Of a stretch of DNA of 64,000 bases, positions 17,580 to 27,539 are shown piece by piece. Numbering within the stretch: the first letter of the stretch is position 1; the number at the start of each line of letters is the position of its first letter. The notes beneath the pieces are model-generated. The model made no database searches. It had not been told where the DNA came from and was given only the letters and a program-made list of their open reading frames with translations. Location: positions 62,001 to 126,000 of the forward strand of contig NZ_QGGG01000013.1 in NCBI RefSeq assembly GCF_003148475.1, in the 5' to 3' direction. The translations under genes and the position numbers were made by a program. This DNA is from Pseudaminobacter salicylatoxidans (GTDB taxonomy: Bacteria > Pseudomonadota > Alphaproteobacteria > Rhizobiales > Rhizobiaceae).

Positions 17580-18455
17580 TCACGCTTTGAGACGCCGGCA
17601 CAAATCGTCGAGTTGCTCCAGCGTGCGATAGGAAATGCGGATTTCCCCACCCTTGGCCTTGTGCGCGATCGCCACCCGCATGCCGGTGACATCCGACAGC
17701 AGCTTTTCCAGCGCAATCGTGTCGGCATCCTTCTCGACCGGCGCGGAAACCTTGCTTTCCTGCACCGCCTCGGCCGGCAATTGCGCCAGCATCTCGGCCT
17801 GACGCACGGACAGGCCTTCCTCGACAATGCGCTTGGCAAGGCCGACCGGATCGGCCGCGCTGACCAGAGCCCGCGCGTGGCCTGCTGAAAGCTGGCCGTC
17901 CACCAGCATGTCGCGGATCACGTCCGGCAGCTTGAGCAGGCGCAGCGTGTTGGCGACATGGCTGCGGCTCTTGCCGATGACCTGGCCGAGGTCGGCCTGT
18001 GTGTAGCTGTGCTCGTCGATGAGCTGCTGATAGCCCAGCGCCTCTTCGACCGGATTGAGATCGGTGCGCTGGACGTTCTCGATGATGGCGAGTTCCAGCG
18101 CGGTACGGTCGTTGACATCGCGGATGATGACCGGAATTTCGGTGAGACCGGCCCTTTGCGCAGCGCGCCAGCGCCGTTCGCCGGCGATGATTTCATAACG
18201 CCCCGACTGCGCGGGCGACGGGCGCACCACCACCGGCTGCACGACGCCATGTTCGCGGATCGATTGGGCCAGATCGGTCAGTTCCGCATCACCGAAGCTG
18301 CGACGTGGATTCTTCGGATTGGGGGATACGAATTCGATCGGAACGTGCCTGTCGGACGACGCCACCGGCTGCGCGGGTGCTGCCGGCTTGTCGATTTCCC
18401 CGATCAATGCTGCGAGACCACGCCCCAGCCGTTTTTTCGAAATGTCTTCGTTCAT
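17580..18455 (-). CDS. parB: Chromosome-partitioning protein ParB
   Basis: 291 residues. The N-terminal KKRLGRGLAALIGE motif contacts ParA, VSPNPKNPRR starts the CTPase region, and GERRWRAAQRAG (Box II) binds the nucleotide. The helix-turn-helix TQADLGQVIGKSRSHVANTL reads parS, and a C-terminal dimerisation domain ends the protein. ParB loads at the parS sites at 19898-22009 and slides as a CTP-dependent clamp. The start at 18455 is preferred over a longer frame. It is the second gene of parAB. Confidence 0.97.
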   Translation of the reverse strand: MNEDISKKRLGRGLAALIGEIDKPAAPAQPVASSDRHVPIEFVSPNPKNPRRSFGDAELTDLAQSIREHGVVQPVVVRPSPAQSGRYEIIAGERRWRAAQRAGLTEIPVIIRDVNDRTALELAIIENVQRTDLNPVEEALGYQQLIDEHSYTQADLGQVIGKSRSHVANTLRLLKLPDVIRDMLVDGQLSAGHARALVSAADPVGLAKRIVEEGLSVRQAEMLAQLPAEAVQESKVSAPVEKDADTIALEKLLSDVTGMRVAIAHKAKGGEIRISYRTLEQLDDLCRRLKA

Positions 18456-18484
18456 GATCCGTCCAGACTGTTTCGGAGCCGTTC

Positions 18485-19288
18485 CTATGCCGCGCGCAGC
18501 TTGCGTTCCTGCCGGATGACTTCGGAGGCAAGTTGCAGATAGGCCTGGCTGCCAGAGCATTTGAGATCGTAAAGGATGGCCGGCTTACCGTGAGACGGCG
18601 CTTCCGACACCCGCACATTGCGTGGGATGATGGTCTCGTAGACCTTCTCGCCCATATAGGACCGCACGTCTTCCACTACCTGGTTTGCGAGATTGTTGCG
18701 ACCATCATACATCGTCATGACGATACCCTGGATCACCAGATCCGGATTGATCGAGTTGCGCACCTGATCGACGGTTTCCAGAAGCTGGCTCAGGCCCTCC
18801 AGCGCGAAGAACTCGCACTGCAACGGCACCAGAACGGAATCCGCCGCCGCCATCGAATTCAGGGTCAGCAGATTGAGGGAAGGGGGGCAATCGATCAGCA
18901 CGTAGGAAAAATTCGCCGCACGCTGCGAGGAGGCGCGCACGGCATTGCGCAGGCGCAGCACCCGGTCCGGTGCCCCGGCGATTTCCATTTCCACGCCCAG
19001 AAGGTCGAGCGTCGACGGTACGATCGACAGTCCGGGTACTGCGGTCGGGACGGCCGCATCCTCCAGCATCATCTTGCCGGTCAGGACATCATAGGAAGAA
19101 ACCGAGCGGTCACGGCGATCGATGCCCAGCCCGGTGCTGGCATTGCCCTGCGGATCGAGGTCGACAATGAGAACCCGCTCGCCAATCGCGGCGAGCGCGG
19201 TGGCGAGATTGATGGCGGTGGTGGTCTTGCCGACGCCGCCCTTCTGGTTTGCCACGGTGATGATACGGGGTCCGGTCATCATGATCAT
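18485..19288 (-). CDS. parA: Chromosome-partitioning ATPase ParA
   Basis: 267 residues. The deviant Walker A motif ANQKGGVGKTTTAINL, then LIVDLDPQGNASTGLG and LIDCPPSLNLLTLN, define a ParA/Soj ATPase. It moves ParB-parS complexes along the nucleoid. The ATG at 19288 was chosen from several in-frame starts (GTG 19327 overlapping rsmG, and ATGs at 19282 and 19279). It sits between rsmG and parB in the conserved mnmG-rsmG-parA-parB order. Confidence 0.97.
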   Translation of the reverse strand: MIMMTGPRIITVANQKGGVGKTTTAINLATALAAIGERVLIVDLDPQGNASTGLGIDRRDRSVSSYDVLTGKMMLEDAAVPTAVPGLSIVPSTLDLLGVEMEIAGAPDRVLRLRNAVRASSQRAANFSYVLIDCPPSLNLLTLNSMAAADSVLVPLQCEFFALEGLSQLLETVDQVRNSINPDLVIQGIVMTMYDGRNNLANQVVEDVRSYMGEKVYETIIPRNVRVSEAPSHGKPAILYDLKCSGSQAYLQLASEVIRQERKLRAA

Positions 19289-19323
19289 GCTTCTGTTGTG
19301 ATCCTTGTTCGGTGGAACGCAAT

Positions 19324-19956
19324 TCACATTCGACGCAGATTGGAGATCTCGAGGATGACGCTCTGCGGATCGATCATGCTTTTATGTTCTACCAGTTCGA
19401 ACGACCACAGTTGAGCGCTTTCTTCCACCTCGGTCCGGTAATCCCGGCCTTTATGGAACAATGCCTTGGCACCGGCCTGCAGCCAGGGAGCCGAAAGCTG
19501 CAAAAGCAGCGGCAGGGGCGCCAGAGCCCGCGCCGTCACCACCTCGACATCGCGAATCATCTGATAGGTATCCTCGATGCGTTTGGCATGAATGCGGGCA
19601 GGCAAGCCGAATTCACCACAAACCATCTGCAGGAAACCGGTTTTCTTGCGGTTGCTCTCGACAAGATCGATGCTCGCCCCCGGCCTTTCCATGAGCAGAA
19701 AGGCCATAACCAGTCCCGGAAAGCCCCCGCCGGAACCAAGATCGACCCATCGCAGGGCCTTCGGTTCGATTCGCCCGAGTTGCGCGCTGTCCAAAATATG
19801 CCTGCGCCAGACATCGTTCAGCGTCGAAGATGCGGAGAGATTGATCCGCGCCGCCCATTTGCCGAACAGGTTTTCGAAGGCCTGAAGGCGATCGAAAGTT
19901 TCACGTGAAACAGGCCCGGCCAGTTCACACAGCTCATCAAACCCGATCTTGCTCAC
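19324..19956 (-). CDS. rsmG: 16S rRNA (guanine527-N7)-methyltransferase
   Basis: 210 residues with the RsmG signatures [22 protein letters not shown] and the SAM-binding loop [13 protein letters not shown], followed by [14 protein letters not shown]. It methylates G527 of 16S rRNA. The start overlaps the mnmG stop by four bases. The codons for Val-Ser-Arg-Glu-Thr near residue 17 contain a perfect parS core, so the coding sequence also serves as a ParB-binding site. Confidence 0.96.
   Translation of the reverse strand: MSKIGFDELCELAGPVSRETFDRLQAFENLFGKWAARINLSASSTLNDVWRRHILDSAQLGRIEPKALRWVDLGSGGGFPGLVMAFLLMERPGASIDLVESNRKKTGFLQMVCGEFGLPARIHAKRIEDTYQMIRDVEVVTARALAPLPLLLQLSAPWLQAGAKALFHKGRDYRTEVEESAQLWSFELVEHKSMIDPQSVILEISNLRRM
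19898..19911. other. parS site (ParB loading site), inside rsmG
   Basis: GTTTCACGTGAAAC, the perfect 14-bp parS palindrome, located in the 5' coding part of rsmG about 1.4 kb upstream of the parB start. Confidence 0.93.
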
Positions 19957-21827
19957 GCCGCCCCCTTGCGCAACGCTTCTTCCGCCTGTCGCACATGTGC
20001 GACGATGATGGCCAGGGCAGCCGGGGTCATTCCGTCTATGCGCTGCGCCTCGGCAACCGAGCGCGGCCGCCGGTCCCGCAGCTTCTGTTTCAACTCGTTG
20101 GAAAGACCGGGAACCGAATCGAAACTGATATCCAAAGGGATAAGCCGCTCTTCTTCCCGCCGAATTTGTATCGCATCGGCCTTCTGGCGTTCCAGATAGA
20201 CAGCATAGCGCGCCTCGATTTCGAGGGCCTCGGCGGTGCGGGCATCCAGTGCACCCAGCTCGGGCCAGATCGTTGCCAGTTGTTCAAGGCTGGTGTCAGG
20301 ATAGGAGAGCAGGTCATAGGCGCTTCGCCGGACGCCGTCCATATTCACATGCAAGCCGTGCCGCCGCGCTTCGTTCGGCGTCATCCCGAGCGATTTGGCA
20401 AGCCGCCGCGCCTCCTCAAGGCGCGCGGCAATCTTCCCGAACCGGGCGGTTCTGGCCTCGCTCACAATGCCCAATTCAATGGCCATCGGCGTCAAACGTT
20501 CATCGGCATTGTCGGCGCGCAGCGACAGGCGAAACTCCGCCCGCGATGTAAACATGCGATAGGGCTCGGTGATGCCGCGACTGGTGAGATCGTCCACCAT
20601 CACACCGATATAGGCATCGGTGCGGCTTAGCGTGATTCCGTCGGATCCCCCGGCGCGCCGGGCCGCGTTGAGCCCGGCCAGCAAACCTTGTGCGCCGGCC
20701 TCCTCATAGCCTGTCGTGCCATTGATCTGACCTGCAAGAAACAGCCCGGCAACACGACGGGTTTCGAGGGTCGTCTCCAGCTCACGCGGATCGATATGAT
20801 CATACTCGATCGCGTAACCCGGCTGCAGCATCTTTGCCTGCTCAAGCCCCGGAATGGTTTTCAGCAGCTCAAGCTGAACATCCTCAGGCAGGGAAGTGGA
20901 AATACCATTGGGATAGACCGTGTGATCGTCCAACCCTTCCGGCTCGAGAAATATCTGGTGCCCCTCACGGTCGCCGAACTTGACGATCTTGTCCTCGATC
21001 GACGGGCAATAGCGCGGCCCGATGCCCTCGATCGATCCCGAATACATCGCCGAGCGCCCGAGATTCTGACGGATCAATTCGTGGCTTGCGGGGGTTGTGC
21101 GCGTGATACCGCAGTTGATCTGCGGGTTCGTTATCGCATCCGTCATCAGGGAGAACGGAATCGGATGGTCGTCCGCGGCCTGGCTTTCCAGGCTCGCCCA
21201 GTCAATGGTGCGGCCATCCAGTCGCGCCGGTGTCCCGGTCTTGAGCCGCCCGAGCCGAAATCCGGCACGTGTCATAGTCTCTGAAAGACCCAGCGACGCC
21301 TGCTCATTCATTCGCCCGGCGGGAAACTTTCGCTCCCCGATATGAATGAGACCGCGCAGGAAGGTACCGGTCGTCAACACAACCGCACCGCAGTCGAGGC
21401 GGCGACCATCGGCAAGAAGAACCCCAGTTATACGGTCATCGACGATCGCGAGGTCGAAGACTTCGCCTTCGATCACATCGAGCCCGGCTTGTTCCTCTAT
21501 CGCCGCCTGCATGGCAAGTCGGTAAAGCTTCCGGTCCGCCTGGGTGCGGGGACCACGCACCGCAGGCCCTTTCTTGCGGTTGAGCAGTCGAAACTGGATT
21601 CCTCCGGCATCCGCAATGCGCCCCATCAGCCCGTCCATGGCGTCGATCTCGCGAACCAGATGTCCTTTCCCAAGTCCGCCGATTGCCGGATTGCAGGACA
21701 TGACGCCGATCGTGTCCGCGCGCAGAGTCACCAGCGCAGTGCGTGCACCAGCGCGCGCGGCAGCGCTTGCTGCCTCGCACCCGGCATGACCGCCACCAAC
21801 AACGATGACATCATAATTGCTGTTCAT
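19953..21827 (-). CDS. mnmG: tRNA uridine-5-carboxymethylaminomethyl modification enzyme MnmG (GidA)
   Basis: 624 residues, normal length. The FAD-binding motif [14 protein letters not shown] is at the start, followed by the family motifs [19 protein letters not shown] and [12 protein letters not shown]; the C-terminal helical domain ends with [15 protein letters not shown]. With MnmE it modifies U34 of tRNAs reading NNA/NNG codons. It heads the mnmG-rsmG-parA-parB run, and the parS cluster lies directly upstream of its start. Confidence 0.98.
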   Translation of the reverse strand: MNSNYDVIVVGGGHAGCEAASAAARAGARTALVTLRADTIGVMSCNPAIGGLGKGHLVREIDAMDGLMGRIADAGGIQFRLLNRKKGPAVRGPRTQADRKLYRLAMQAAIEEQAGLDVIEGEVFDLAIVDDRITGVLLADGRRLDCGAVVLTTGTFLRGLIHIGERKFPAGRMNEQASLGLSETMTRAGFRLGRLKTGTPARLDGRTIDWASLESQAADDHPIPFSLMTDAITNPQINCGITRTTPASHELIRQNLGRSAMYSGSIEGIGPRYCPSIEDKIVKFGDREGHQIFLEPEGLDDHTVYPNGISTSLPEDVQLELLKTIPGLEQAKMLQPGYAIEYDHIDPRELETTLETRRVAGLFLAGQINGTTGYEEAGAQGLLAGLNAARRAGGSDGITLSRTDAYIGVMVDDLTSRGITEPYRMFTSRAEFRLSLRADNADERLTPMAIELGIVSEARTARFGKIAARLEEARRLAKSLGMTPNEARRHGLHVNMDGVRRSAYDLLSYPDTSLEQLATIWPELGALDARTAEALEIEARYAVYLERQKADAIQIRREEERLIPLDISFDSVPGLSNELKQKLRDRRPRSVAEAQRIDGMTPAALAIIVAHVRQAEEALRKGAA

Positions 21828-21899
21828 CTATCTGCTCCGAACGATCGGTCTTCCTTGTTGCTGTTCGCCGCCTCTGTCAAGACGATGTCCGGTCACATT

Positions 21900-21913
21900 G
21901 TTTCACGTGAAAC
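21900..21913. other. parS site 2 (perfect)
   Basis: GTTTCACGTGAAAC, flanked by T and A so that the full 16-bp TGTTTCACGTGAAACA palindrome is present. It lies 73 bases upstream of the mnmG start. Confidence 0.95.
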
Positions 21914-21934
21914 AAGCTGTTTACAATCCCGGGC

Positions 21935-21948
21935 GTTTCACGTGAATC
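21935..21948. other. parS site 3 (one mismatch)
   Basis: GTTTCACGTGAATC: the left half is perfect and the right half differs at one base from the consensus. It is centred 35 bases from site 2. Confidence 0.8.
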
Positions 21949-21968
21949 ATTTGACAGGGTTTTGGCAT

Positions 21969-21982
21969 GTTTCACGTGAGTC
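21969..21982. other. parS site 4 (two mismatches)
   Basis: GTTTCACGTGAGTC: perfect left half, right half altered at two bases. It is centred 34 bases from site 3. Confidence 0.7.
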
Positions 21983-21995
21983 ACGCCCGGACAGT

Positions 21996-22009
21996 GTTTC
22001 ACGTGAGTC
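21996..22009. other. parS site 5 (two mismatches), overlapping the mnmE stop
   Basis: GTTTCACGTGAGTC, identical to site 4 and 27 bases further on. Its right end runs into the TGA stop of the minus-strand mnmE gene (22008-22010). Confidence 0.7.
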
Positions 22010-23336
22010 ATTTTCCGATACAGAATTGGGAAAAGATCACGTCGAGCAAATCTTCGGTATCCACAGCGCCCGAAATACGCCCAAGGCGGTCGGACGCCAG
22101 TCTCAGATTTTCCGAGCGCAATTCCAGCATATCGCTTGGAAGGGCGAGGCAGGCTTCAATATGCTCAATCGTTTCGGCCAGCAGTCTGGTGTGCCGGTGC
22201 CGGGTGGGCAGGATGTCGCCCATATCACCAATCGCTCCGCTGGATCGCGCGATGATGATTTGGATCAGTTCGTCCATTCCCATTCCGGTCGTGGTCGATA
22301 CGATCAGATCATAGTTCCCTTTTCCCTCAGCAGCCGGTTCGCCCGCCAGATCGCACTTGGTTCCGATCCGCAACATCGGTCGATCCTCAGGCAACTCGGG
22401 GAGGGGTTCCGGCTGTGACATATCTTCAAGATAGAGGATGAGATCAGCCGAAGCCGCACGACCCAGAGCCCGCCCGATACCGATCGCTTCCACTTTTCCC
22501 GTAGTTTCACGTATGCCGGCCGTGTCGGTGAGCCGCACTTTCATGCCCTCCAGGTCGAGCACGATTTCGACCAGATCACGCGTCGTTCCGGGTTCGTCGG
22601 TAACGATCGCCACTTCACGTCGTGCAAGTGCATTGAGCAGGCTGGATTTACCGGCATTGGGAGCGCCAAGAATAACGATGTCAAAGCCATCGCGGATCAT
22701 CTCCGCACGATGGAACCCTTTGATATGGCTTTTGATCTCCTCCACCATAAGCCGAATGTCAGGCCATATCGTTGCCGAAACGGAACCGGGAATGTCGGAT
22801 TCGTCGGCGAAATCCATCTCCGCCTCGATCATCGCGCGGCCATGGATCAGCCGCCTGCGCCATTCCAGATAGAGCCCGCTCTGCCGACCTTCGGCATTCA
22901 ACATGGCGAAGCGTCGTTGCGCCTCGGTTTCAGCCGTCACCAGATCGGCAAGTGATTCCGCTTCGACCAGATCGACCTTGCCGTTGAGGAAAGCGCGCCG
23001 GGTGAACTCTCCCGGTTCCGCGAGGCGCAATCCGTCAAGGTCGGTCAGCGCGTCGATCACAGCCTGAACGACGGCGCGGCCGCCATGAACATGAAGCTCG
23101 GCCGAGTCCTCGCCGGTAAAGCTGTTGGGGCCCGGAAAGAACAACGCAATGCCCCGGTCCAGCAATGAGCGATCGGCTTTACGCAGGGAGGTATAGCGCG
23201 CCTGGCGTGGCGCTGGCACGAATCCAATAATCGTTTCGAGGACGAATCGAGTTTGCGGCCCTGATATACGAATGACCGCGATGCCGGAGGGAAGGCGACC
23301 GCTCGATAGCGCCACGATCGAATCCTGGAATATCAT
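22008..23336 (-). CDS. mnmE: tRNA modification GTPase MnmE (TrmE)
   Basis: 442 residues. The N-terminal folate-binding domain carries IFQDSIVALSSG and the GIAVIRISG strand. The central GTPase domain has G1 GAPNAGKSSLLN, G2/G3 region DEPGTTRD and DTAGIRET, and G4-like GTKCDL. The protein ends FCIGK, the catalytic Cys-x-Gly-Lys motif. It partners MnmG in U34 modification. The ATG at 23336 gives the family start MIFQDSIVAL. It is divergent from the DUF255 gene. Confidence 0.97.
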   Translation of the reverse strand: MIFQDSIVALSSGRLPSGIAVIRISGPQTRFVLETIIGFVPAPRQARYTSLRKADRSLLDRGIALFFPGPNSFTGEDSAELHVHGGRAVVQAVIDALTDLDGLRLAEPGEFTRRAFLNGKVDLVEAESLADLVTAETEAQRRFAMLNAEGRQSGLYLEWRRRLIHGRAMIEAEMDFADESDIPGSVSATIWPDIRLMVEEIKSHIKGFHRAEMIRDGFDIVILGAPNAGKSSLLNALARREVAIVTDEPGTTRDLVEIVLDLEGMKVRLTDTAGIRETTGKVEAIGIGRALGRAASADLILYLEDMSQPEPLPELPEDRPMLRIGTKCDLAGEPAAEGKGNYDLIVSTTTGMGMDELIQIIIARSSGAIGDMGDILPTRHRHTRLLAETIEHIEACLALPSDMLELRSENLRLASDRLGRISGAVDTEDLLDVIFSQFCIGK

Positions 23337-23397
23337 TTGCTCGCTACCTTCCATCGCCCTAAGTTCGGGTGCCTGTACTCTTGCCGGGGCCGAAATC

Positions 23398-25416
23398 GTG
23401 ATACTTCCCGCCGAAAATCTGCTTTCCGACCAAACCAGCCCCTATCTGCGCCAGCACAGCGGCAATCCGGTTCACTGGCGGCCGTGGTCGCCGCAATCGC
23501 TTGCGGAGGCGCGGCAGACGCAGAAGCCGATTCTGCTGTCGGTCGGCTATGCGGCCTGCCATTGGTGCCACGTAATGGCCCATGAAAGCTTCGAAAACGA
23601 AGATGTGGCCGCCGTCATGAACCGTCTGTTCGTCAATATCAAGGTCGACCGCGAGGAACGGCCCGATATCGACCAGATCTACATGGCGGCACTTACGGCG
23701 ATGGGCGAGCAGGGGGGCTGGCCGTTGACCATGTTTCTCACGCCCGACGCAAAACCCTTCTGGGGTGGAACCTATTTTCCGAGGGAAACGCGCTACGGCC
23801 GGCCGGGCTTCATTCAGGTTCTGGAAGCCGTGAACAAGGCCTGGCAGGAAAAGCAGCAAAGCCTTGCCGAGAGCGCCGAGCAGCTCAGCGCGCATGTCGA
23901 AACCCGGCTTGCCGCCACTCATACCCCAACAGAACTTGATGGAAAGCTCCTGACTGCCCTGGCCGACGGCATTTTCGGCATGATGGATCGGCAAGCCGGC
24001 GGATTGCGCGGCGCGCCAAAGTTTCCCAACGCCCCCTTCATGCAAACGCTGTGGCTGAACTGGCTCGTCAACGGCGCCGCAACACACCGCGATGCCGTCA
24101 TCGACAGCCTCGCGCATATGCTGCGCGGCGGCATCTACGACCATGTCGGCGGCGGTCTGGCACGCTACGCGACGGATGCCGAATGGCTGGTGCCGCATTT
24201 TGAAAAAATGCTCTACGACAACGCACAGCTGTTGCGTCAGGCCAACTGGGCGCTTGCCGCAAACGGCAATGAGTTGTTTCGTGTCCGAATCGAAGAGACC
24301 GTGATCTGGCTTCTGCGGGAAATGCGGATCGAAGGGAGCGGCTTTGCCTCCAGCCTGGATGCGGACAGCGAAGGCGAAGAGGGCCTGTTCTACACCTGGA
24401 ACAATGCGGAAGTCGCCGAGGCCCTGGGGGAGGATTCTGCAAAGTTTGCCAGCAGTTTCACCCTTTCGGCGCCGGTGAATTGGGAGGGAAAACCCATTAT
24501 CCACCAGACACCGGCCCAAACCGCCCATGAGGTGGAGCACCGCGAGGAAACCACCCGTCTCAAGAAGGCGCTGCTGACAGCGCGCGCACATCGCGTGCGG
24601 CCGGGTCGCGACGACAAGGTGCTGGTCGACTGGAACGGTCTTCTGATCGTCGCCCTGGCCGAAACAGGGCGAACTCTAGGCAAGCCGGAATGGATTGAAG
24701 CGGCCGAAGCGGCCTGTGCCTTCATCGTCGATCATCGGGACGAGGATGGTCGCCTGCCGCATTCCATTCTGGGCGATCGCGCACTCTATCCCGCACTTTC
24801 CAGCGATTATGCGTCCGCTATCAATGCAGCGATCGCGCTTTATGAAGCCACCGGAAAGACGGACTATCTGAAAACGGCGCGGCAGTTTGTGGACATGCTC
24901 GACCAATGGTATGCGGACACGGACGGCAATGGCTATTTTCTTACCGCGTCCGACAGCAACGATGTGCCGATCCGCATCCGCGGCGATGTGGACGAGGCCA
25001 TTCCTTCCGCGACAAGCCAGATCATCGAGGCGCTTGTGCGTCTGGCAAACGTCACCGGGTCGATCGAACTGCAGGAGAAGGCCTGGCGGGTAGCCGAACA
25101 CGCGGCCGGTCGCAGCAGCAGGCAGCAATATGGGCAGGCCGGCATCGTCAATGCCTGCACGCTGGCAATGAACCCGATGAAGCTGGTGATCGTCGAAGAC
25201 AGGAACGCCCCCGAATTTGTTCCGGTGGCGAATCGATACCCTGACCCAAGACGGGTTGACATCATTATCGCGCGCGATGCGGCAAACGAATTGCCGGCGC
25301 TCCCCGGCGGAGCCTATCCATCGACGGAAAAGGCCGGCGCATATCTGTGCACCGGCCTGAGCTGCCTGCCGATCATCACCGATCCGGATGAACTGACCCG
25401 CGTGCTTGGCGGCTGA
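23398..25416 (+). CDS. DUF255/YyaL thioredoxin-domain protein (spermatogenesis-associated protein 20-like)
   Basis: 672 residues from a GTG start, which gives the family N-terminus ILPAENLLSDQTSPYLRQHSGNPVHW. A thioredoxin-like domain carries a Cys-His-Trp-Cys motif (Cys54 and Cys57) in ACHWCHVMAHESFEN, then a large alpha/alpha-barrel domain similar to N-acylglucosamine 2-epimerases follows. The family is widespread and conserved from bacteria to animals, but its reaction is unknown. It is transcribed alone, divergently from mnmE with only about 60 bases between starts. Confidence 0.92.
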   Translation: MILPAENLLSDQTSPYLRQHSGNPVHWRPWSPQSLAEARQTQKPILLSVGYAACHWCHVMAHESFENEDVAAVMNRLFVNIKVDREERPDIDQIYMAALTAMGEQGGWPLTMFLTPDAKPFWGGTYFPRETRYGRPGFIQVLEAVNKAWQEKQQSLAESAEQLSAHVETRLAATHTPTELDGKLLTALADGIFGMMDRQAGGLRGAPKFPNAPFMQTLWLNWLVNGAATHRDAVIDSLAHMLRGGIYDHVGGGLARYATDAEWLVPHFEKMLYDNAQLLRQANWALAANGNELFRVRIEETVIWLLREMRIEGSGFASSLDADSEGEEGLFYTWNNAEVAEALGEDSAKFASSFTLSAPVNWEGKPIIHQTPAQTAHEVEHREETTRLKKALLTARAHRVRPGRDDKVLVDWNGLLIVALAETGRTLGKPEWIEAAEAACAFIVDHRDEDGRLPHSILGDRALYPALSSDYASAINAAIALYEATGKTDYLKTARQFVDMLDQWYADTDGNGYFLTASDSNDVPIRIRGDVDEAIPSATSQIIEALVRLANVTGSIELQEKAWRVAEHAAGRSSRQQYGQAGIVNACTLAMNPMKLVIVEDRNAPEFVPVANRYPDPRRVDIIIARDAANELPALPGGAYPSTEKAGAYLCTGLSCLPIITDPDELTRVLGG

Positions 25417-25514
25417 GCCCCGGCGAACGTTGTTTCCGAAACAGAAGCGGTTACAGCGGTTTTGGGCCGCTGCAACGAACTATCTCATTGTTTTAAAAAG
25501 ATATTTTCTGAAAC

Positions 25515-25533
25515 CGGGCGTGAGACACGCCCG
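25515..25533 (-). terminator. Hairpin downstream of rho
   Basis: Perfect 8-bp arms CGGGCGTG/CACGCCCG with a 3-base loop, 39 bases past the rho stop. The T-rich stretch on the minus strand comes about 20 bases later, so intrinsic termination is uncertain. Confidence 0.4.
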
Positions 25534-25572
25534 ATTCGACCGGTATCCCCGATAACCTGCCTGACCGATCGC

Positions 25573-26838
25573 TCAGGTGTTCATCGAATCGAAGAAATCG
25601 GAATTCGTCTTGGTCTGCTTGAGCTTGTCGATGAGGAATTCGATCGCGTCGGTCGTCCCCATCGGCGCCAGGATGCGGCGCAGCACGAAGATCTTCTGCA
25701 GGTCCTGACGTGGCACCAGCAGGTCTTCCTTGCGGGTGCCGGACTTGAGGATGTCCATTGCCGGGAAGATGCGCTTGTCGGCCACCTTGCGGTCGAGCAC
25801 GATTTCGGAGTTGCCGGTGCCCTTGAACTCTTCGAAGATCACTGCGTCCATGCGGCTGCCGGTGTCGATCAGCGCGGTGGCGATGATGGTGAGCGAGCCG
25901 CCTTCCTCGATGTTGCGCGCCGCACCGAAGAAGCGCTTCGGGCGCTGCAGGGCGTTGGCGTCGACACCGCCGGTCAGCACCTTGCCGGAGGATGGCACGA
26001 CGGTGTTGTAGGCGCGGCCGAGACGCGTGATGGAATCGAGCAGGATGACCACGTCGCGGCCATGCTCGACAAGACGCTTGGCCTTTTCAATGACCATTTC
26101 GGCCACCTGCACGTGGCGCGCGGCCGGCTCGTCGAAGGTCGAGGACACGACCTCGCCCTTCACCGAACGCTGCATGTCGGTCACTTCTTCGGGACGCTCG
26201 TCGATCAGCAGCACGATCAGGTAGCATTCGGGGTGATTGGTAGTGATCGAATGGGCGATGTTCTGCAGCAGCACCGTCTTGCCGGTGCGCGGCGGCGCCA
26301 CGATCAGCCCGCGCTGGCCCTTGCCCAGCGGCGCCACCAGATCGATCACGCGCGGCGAGATGTCCTTGGTGGTCGGGTTGTCGACTTCCATCTTCAGCCG
26401 CTCGTTCGGATAAAGCGGCGTCAGATTGTCGAAGTGGATCTTGTGCCGGATCTTTTCCGGATCGTCGAAATTGATGGTGTTGACCTTGAGAAGGGCGAAA
26501 TAGCGCTCGCCTTCCTTCGGGCTGCGGATCGGTCCTTCAACCGTGTCGCCGGTCTTCAGCGAGAAACGGCGGATCTGCGAGGGCGAGATATAGATATCGT
26601 CCGGACCCGGCAGATAGTTGGCGTTGGCCGAGCGCAGGAAGCCGAAGCCGTCCTGCAGCACCTCGACGACACCGTCGCCGATGATCTCGACGTCCTGCGC
26701 GGCCAGCTTCTTCAGGATCGCGAACATCAGCTCCTGCTTGCGCATGACGCTGGCATTCTCGACCTCAAGCGATTCGGCGAACGCGACGAGATCGGTCGGC
26801 TTCTTGTTCTTGAACTCCTGGAGTTTCATTTCCTGCAT
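25573..26838 (-). CDS. rho: Transcription termination factor Rho
   Basis: 421 residues, typical of alphaproteobacteria. The N-terminal [20 protein letters not shown] helical domain, the RNA-binding cold-shock-like domain ([22 protein letters not shown]), Walker A APPRTGKT and Walker [12 protein letters not shown] are all present. Rho is a hexameric RNA helicase that ends transcription. The ATG at 26838 begins [11 protein letters not shown], the family start. The rho-hemJ-hemE order near the origin is conserved in the order. Confidence 0.98.
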   Translation of the reverse strand: MQEMKLQEFKNKKPTDLVAFAESLEVENASVMRKQELMFAILKKLAAQDVEIIGDGVVEVLQDGFGFLRSANANYLPGPDDIYISPSQIRRFSLKTGDTVEGPIRSPKEGERYFALLKVNTINFDDPEKIRHKIHFDNLTPLYPNERLKMEVDNPTTKDISPRVIDLVAPLGKGQRGLIVAPPRTGKTVLLQNIAHSITTNHPECYLIVLLIDERPEEVTDMQRSVKGEVVSSTFDEPAARHVQVAEMVIEKAKRLVEHGRDVVILLDSITRLGRAYNTVVPSSGKVLTGGVDANALQRPKRFFGAARNIEEGGSLTIIATALIDTGSRMDAVIFEEFKGTGNSEIVLDRKVADKRIFPAMDILKSGTRKEDLLVPRQDLQKIFVLRRILAPMGTTDAIEFLIDKLKQTKTNSDFFDSMNT

Positions 26839-26999
26839 GGACGGACTCTGCCTGGGGCTTTGGGAAAAATATCGGCAAATGCGATTAAGCGCCGCGCGCG
26901 ACCTGTGCAACGGCAAGAGGTGGCGTGGACGAAAAGGAAGGACCCCCTTTTAGCTGCCCGCGCAGCAAAGAGCAAGGTCCCTTTTTGCCGGGCAGGCCG

Positions 27000-27539
27000 T
27001 CAGAAGGGTTTCACGACCACCAGAATGACGATGAGGACCATCAGAACGGTCGGAATCTCGTTGACGATGCGCCAGTGCCGGGCCGGCTTGGTGTTGCGAT
27101 CTTCCGCAAAACGGCGCACCGAGGCGGAAAGATAGCCGTGCACGCCCGACATCAGGACCACCAGGGCAATCTTGCCGTGCAGCCAGCCGCCCTGGAAGGC
27201 AAAGCCCTTCCAGGCGAGCCACAGGCCGAACACCCAGGTGACGATCATGGCCGGATTGATGATGGCGCGCAGCAGGCGGCGCTCCATCACCTTGAAGGTC
27301 TCGGACTGCACCGAGCCCTTTTCGGCATCCGCGTGATAAACGAACAGCCGCGGCAGATAGAGCATGCCGGCCATCCAGGAAATGACCGCGATGATGTGGA
27401 TCGCCTTGGCCCAGGGATAGAAACCGTCGGTGCCGAGCCAGAACAGGAGGCCCGTCAGTACCAGAAGGATGACGATGGCGATCACGGCCCGCTGCATGGC
27501 CTTGCCGCCGCTCGATTGTGGCGTGTTCGTTGCGTTCAT
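27000..27539 (-). CDS. hemJ: Protoporphyrinogen IX oxidase HemJ
   Basis: 179 residues with four or five membrane helices. The HemJ signature [27 protein letters not shown] contains the conserved histidine, and a second conserved region is [21 protein letters not shown]. HemJ oxidises protoporphyrinogen IX to protoporphyrin IX in the inner membrane, the penultimate step of heme synthesis. Its start overlaps the hemE stop by four bases, so both are one unit. Confidence 0.94.
   Translation of the reverse strand: MNATNTPQSSGGKAMQRAVIAIVILLVLTGLLFWLGTDGFYPWAKAIHIIAVISWMAGMLYLPRLFVYHADAEKGSVQSETFKVMERRLLRAIINPAMIVTWVFGLWLAWKGFAFQGGWLHGKIALVVLMSGVHGYLSASVRRFAEDRNTKPARHWRIVNEIPTVLMVLIVILVVVKPF

Noticed and set aside
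22504-22517. GTTTCACGTATGCC inside mnmE as a further parS site
   Set aside because: Only the left half and centre match; the right half is lost, so ParB binding is doubtful.
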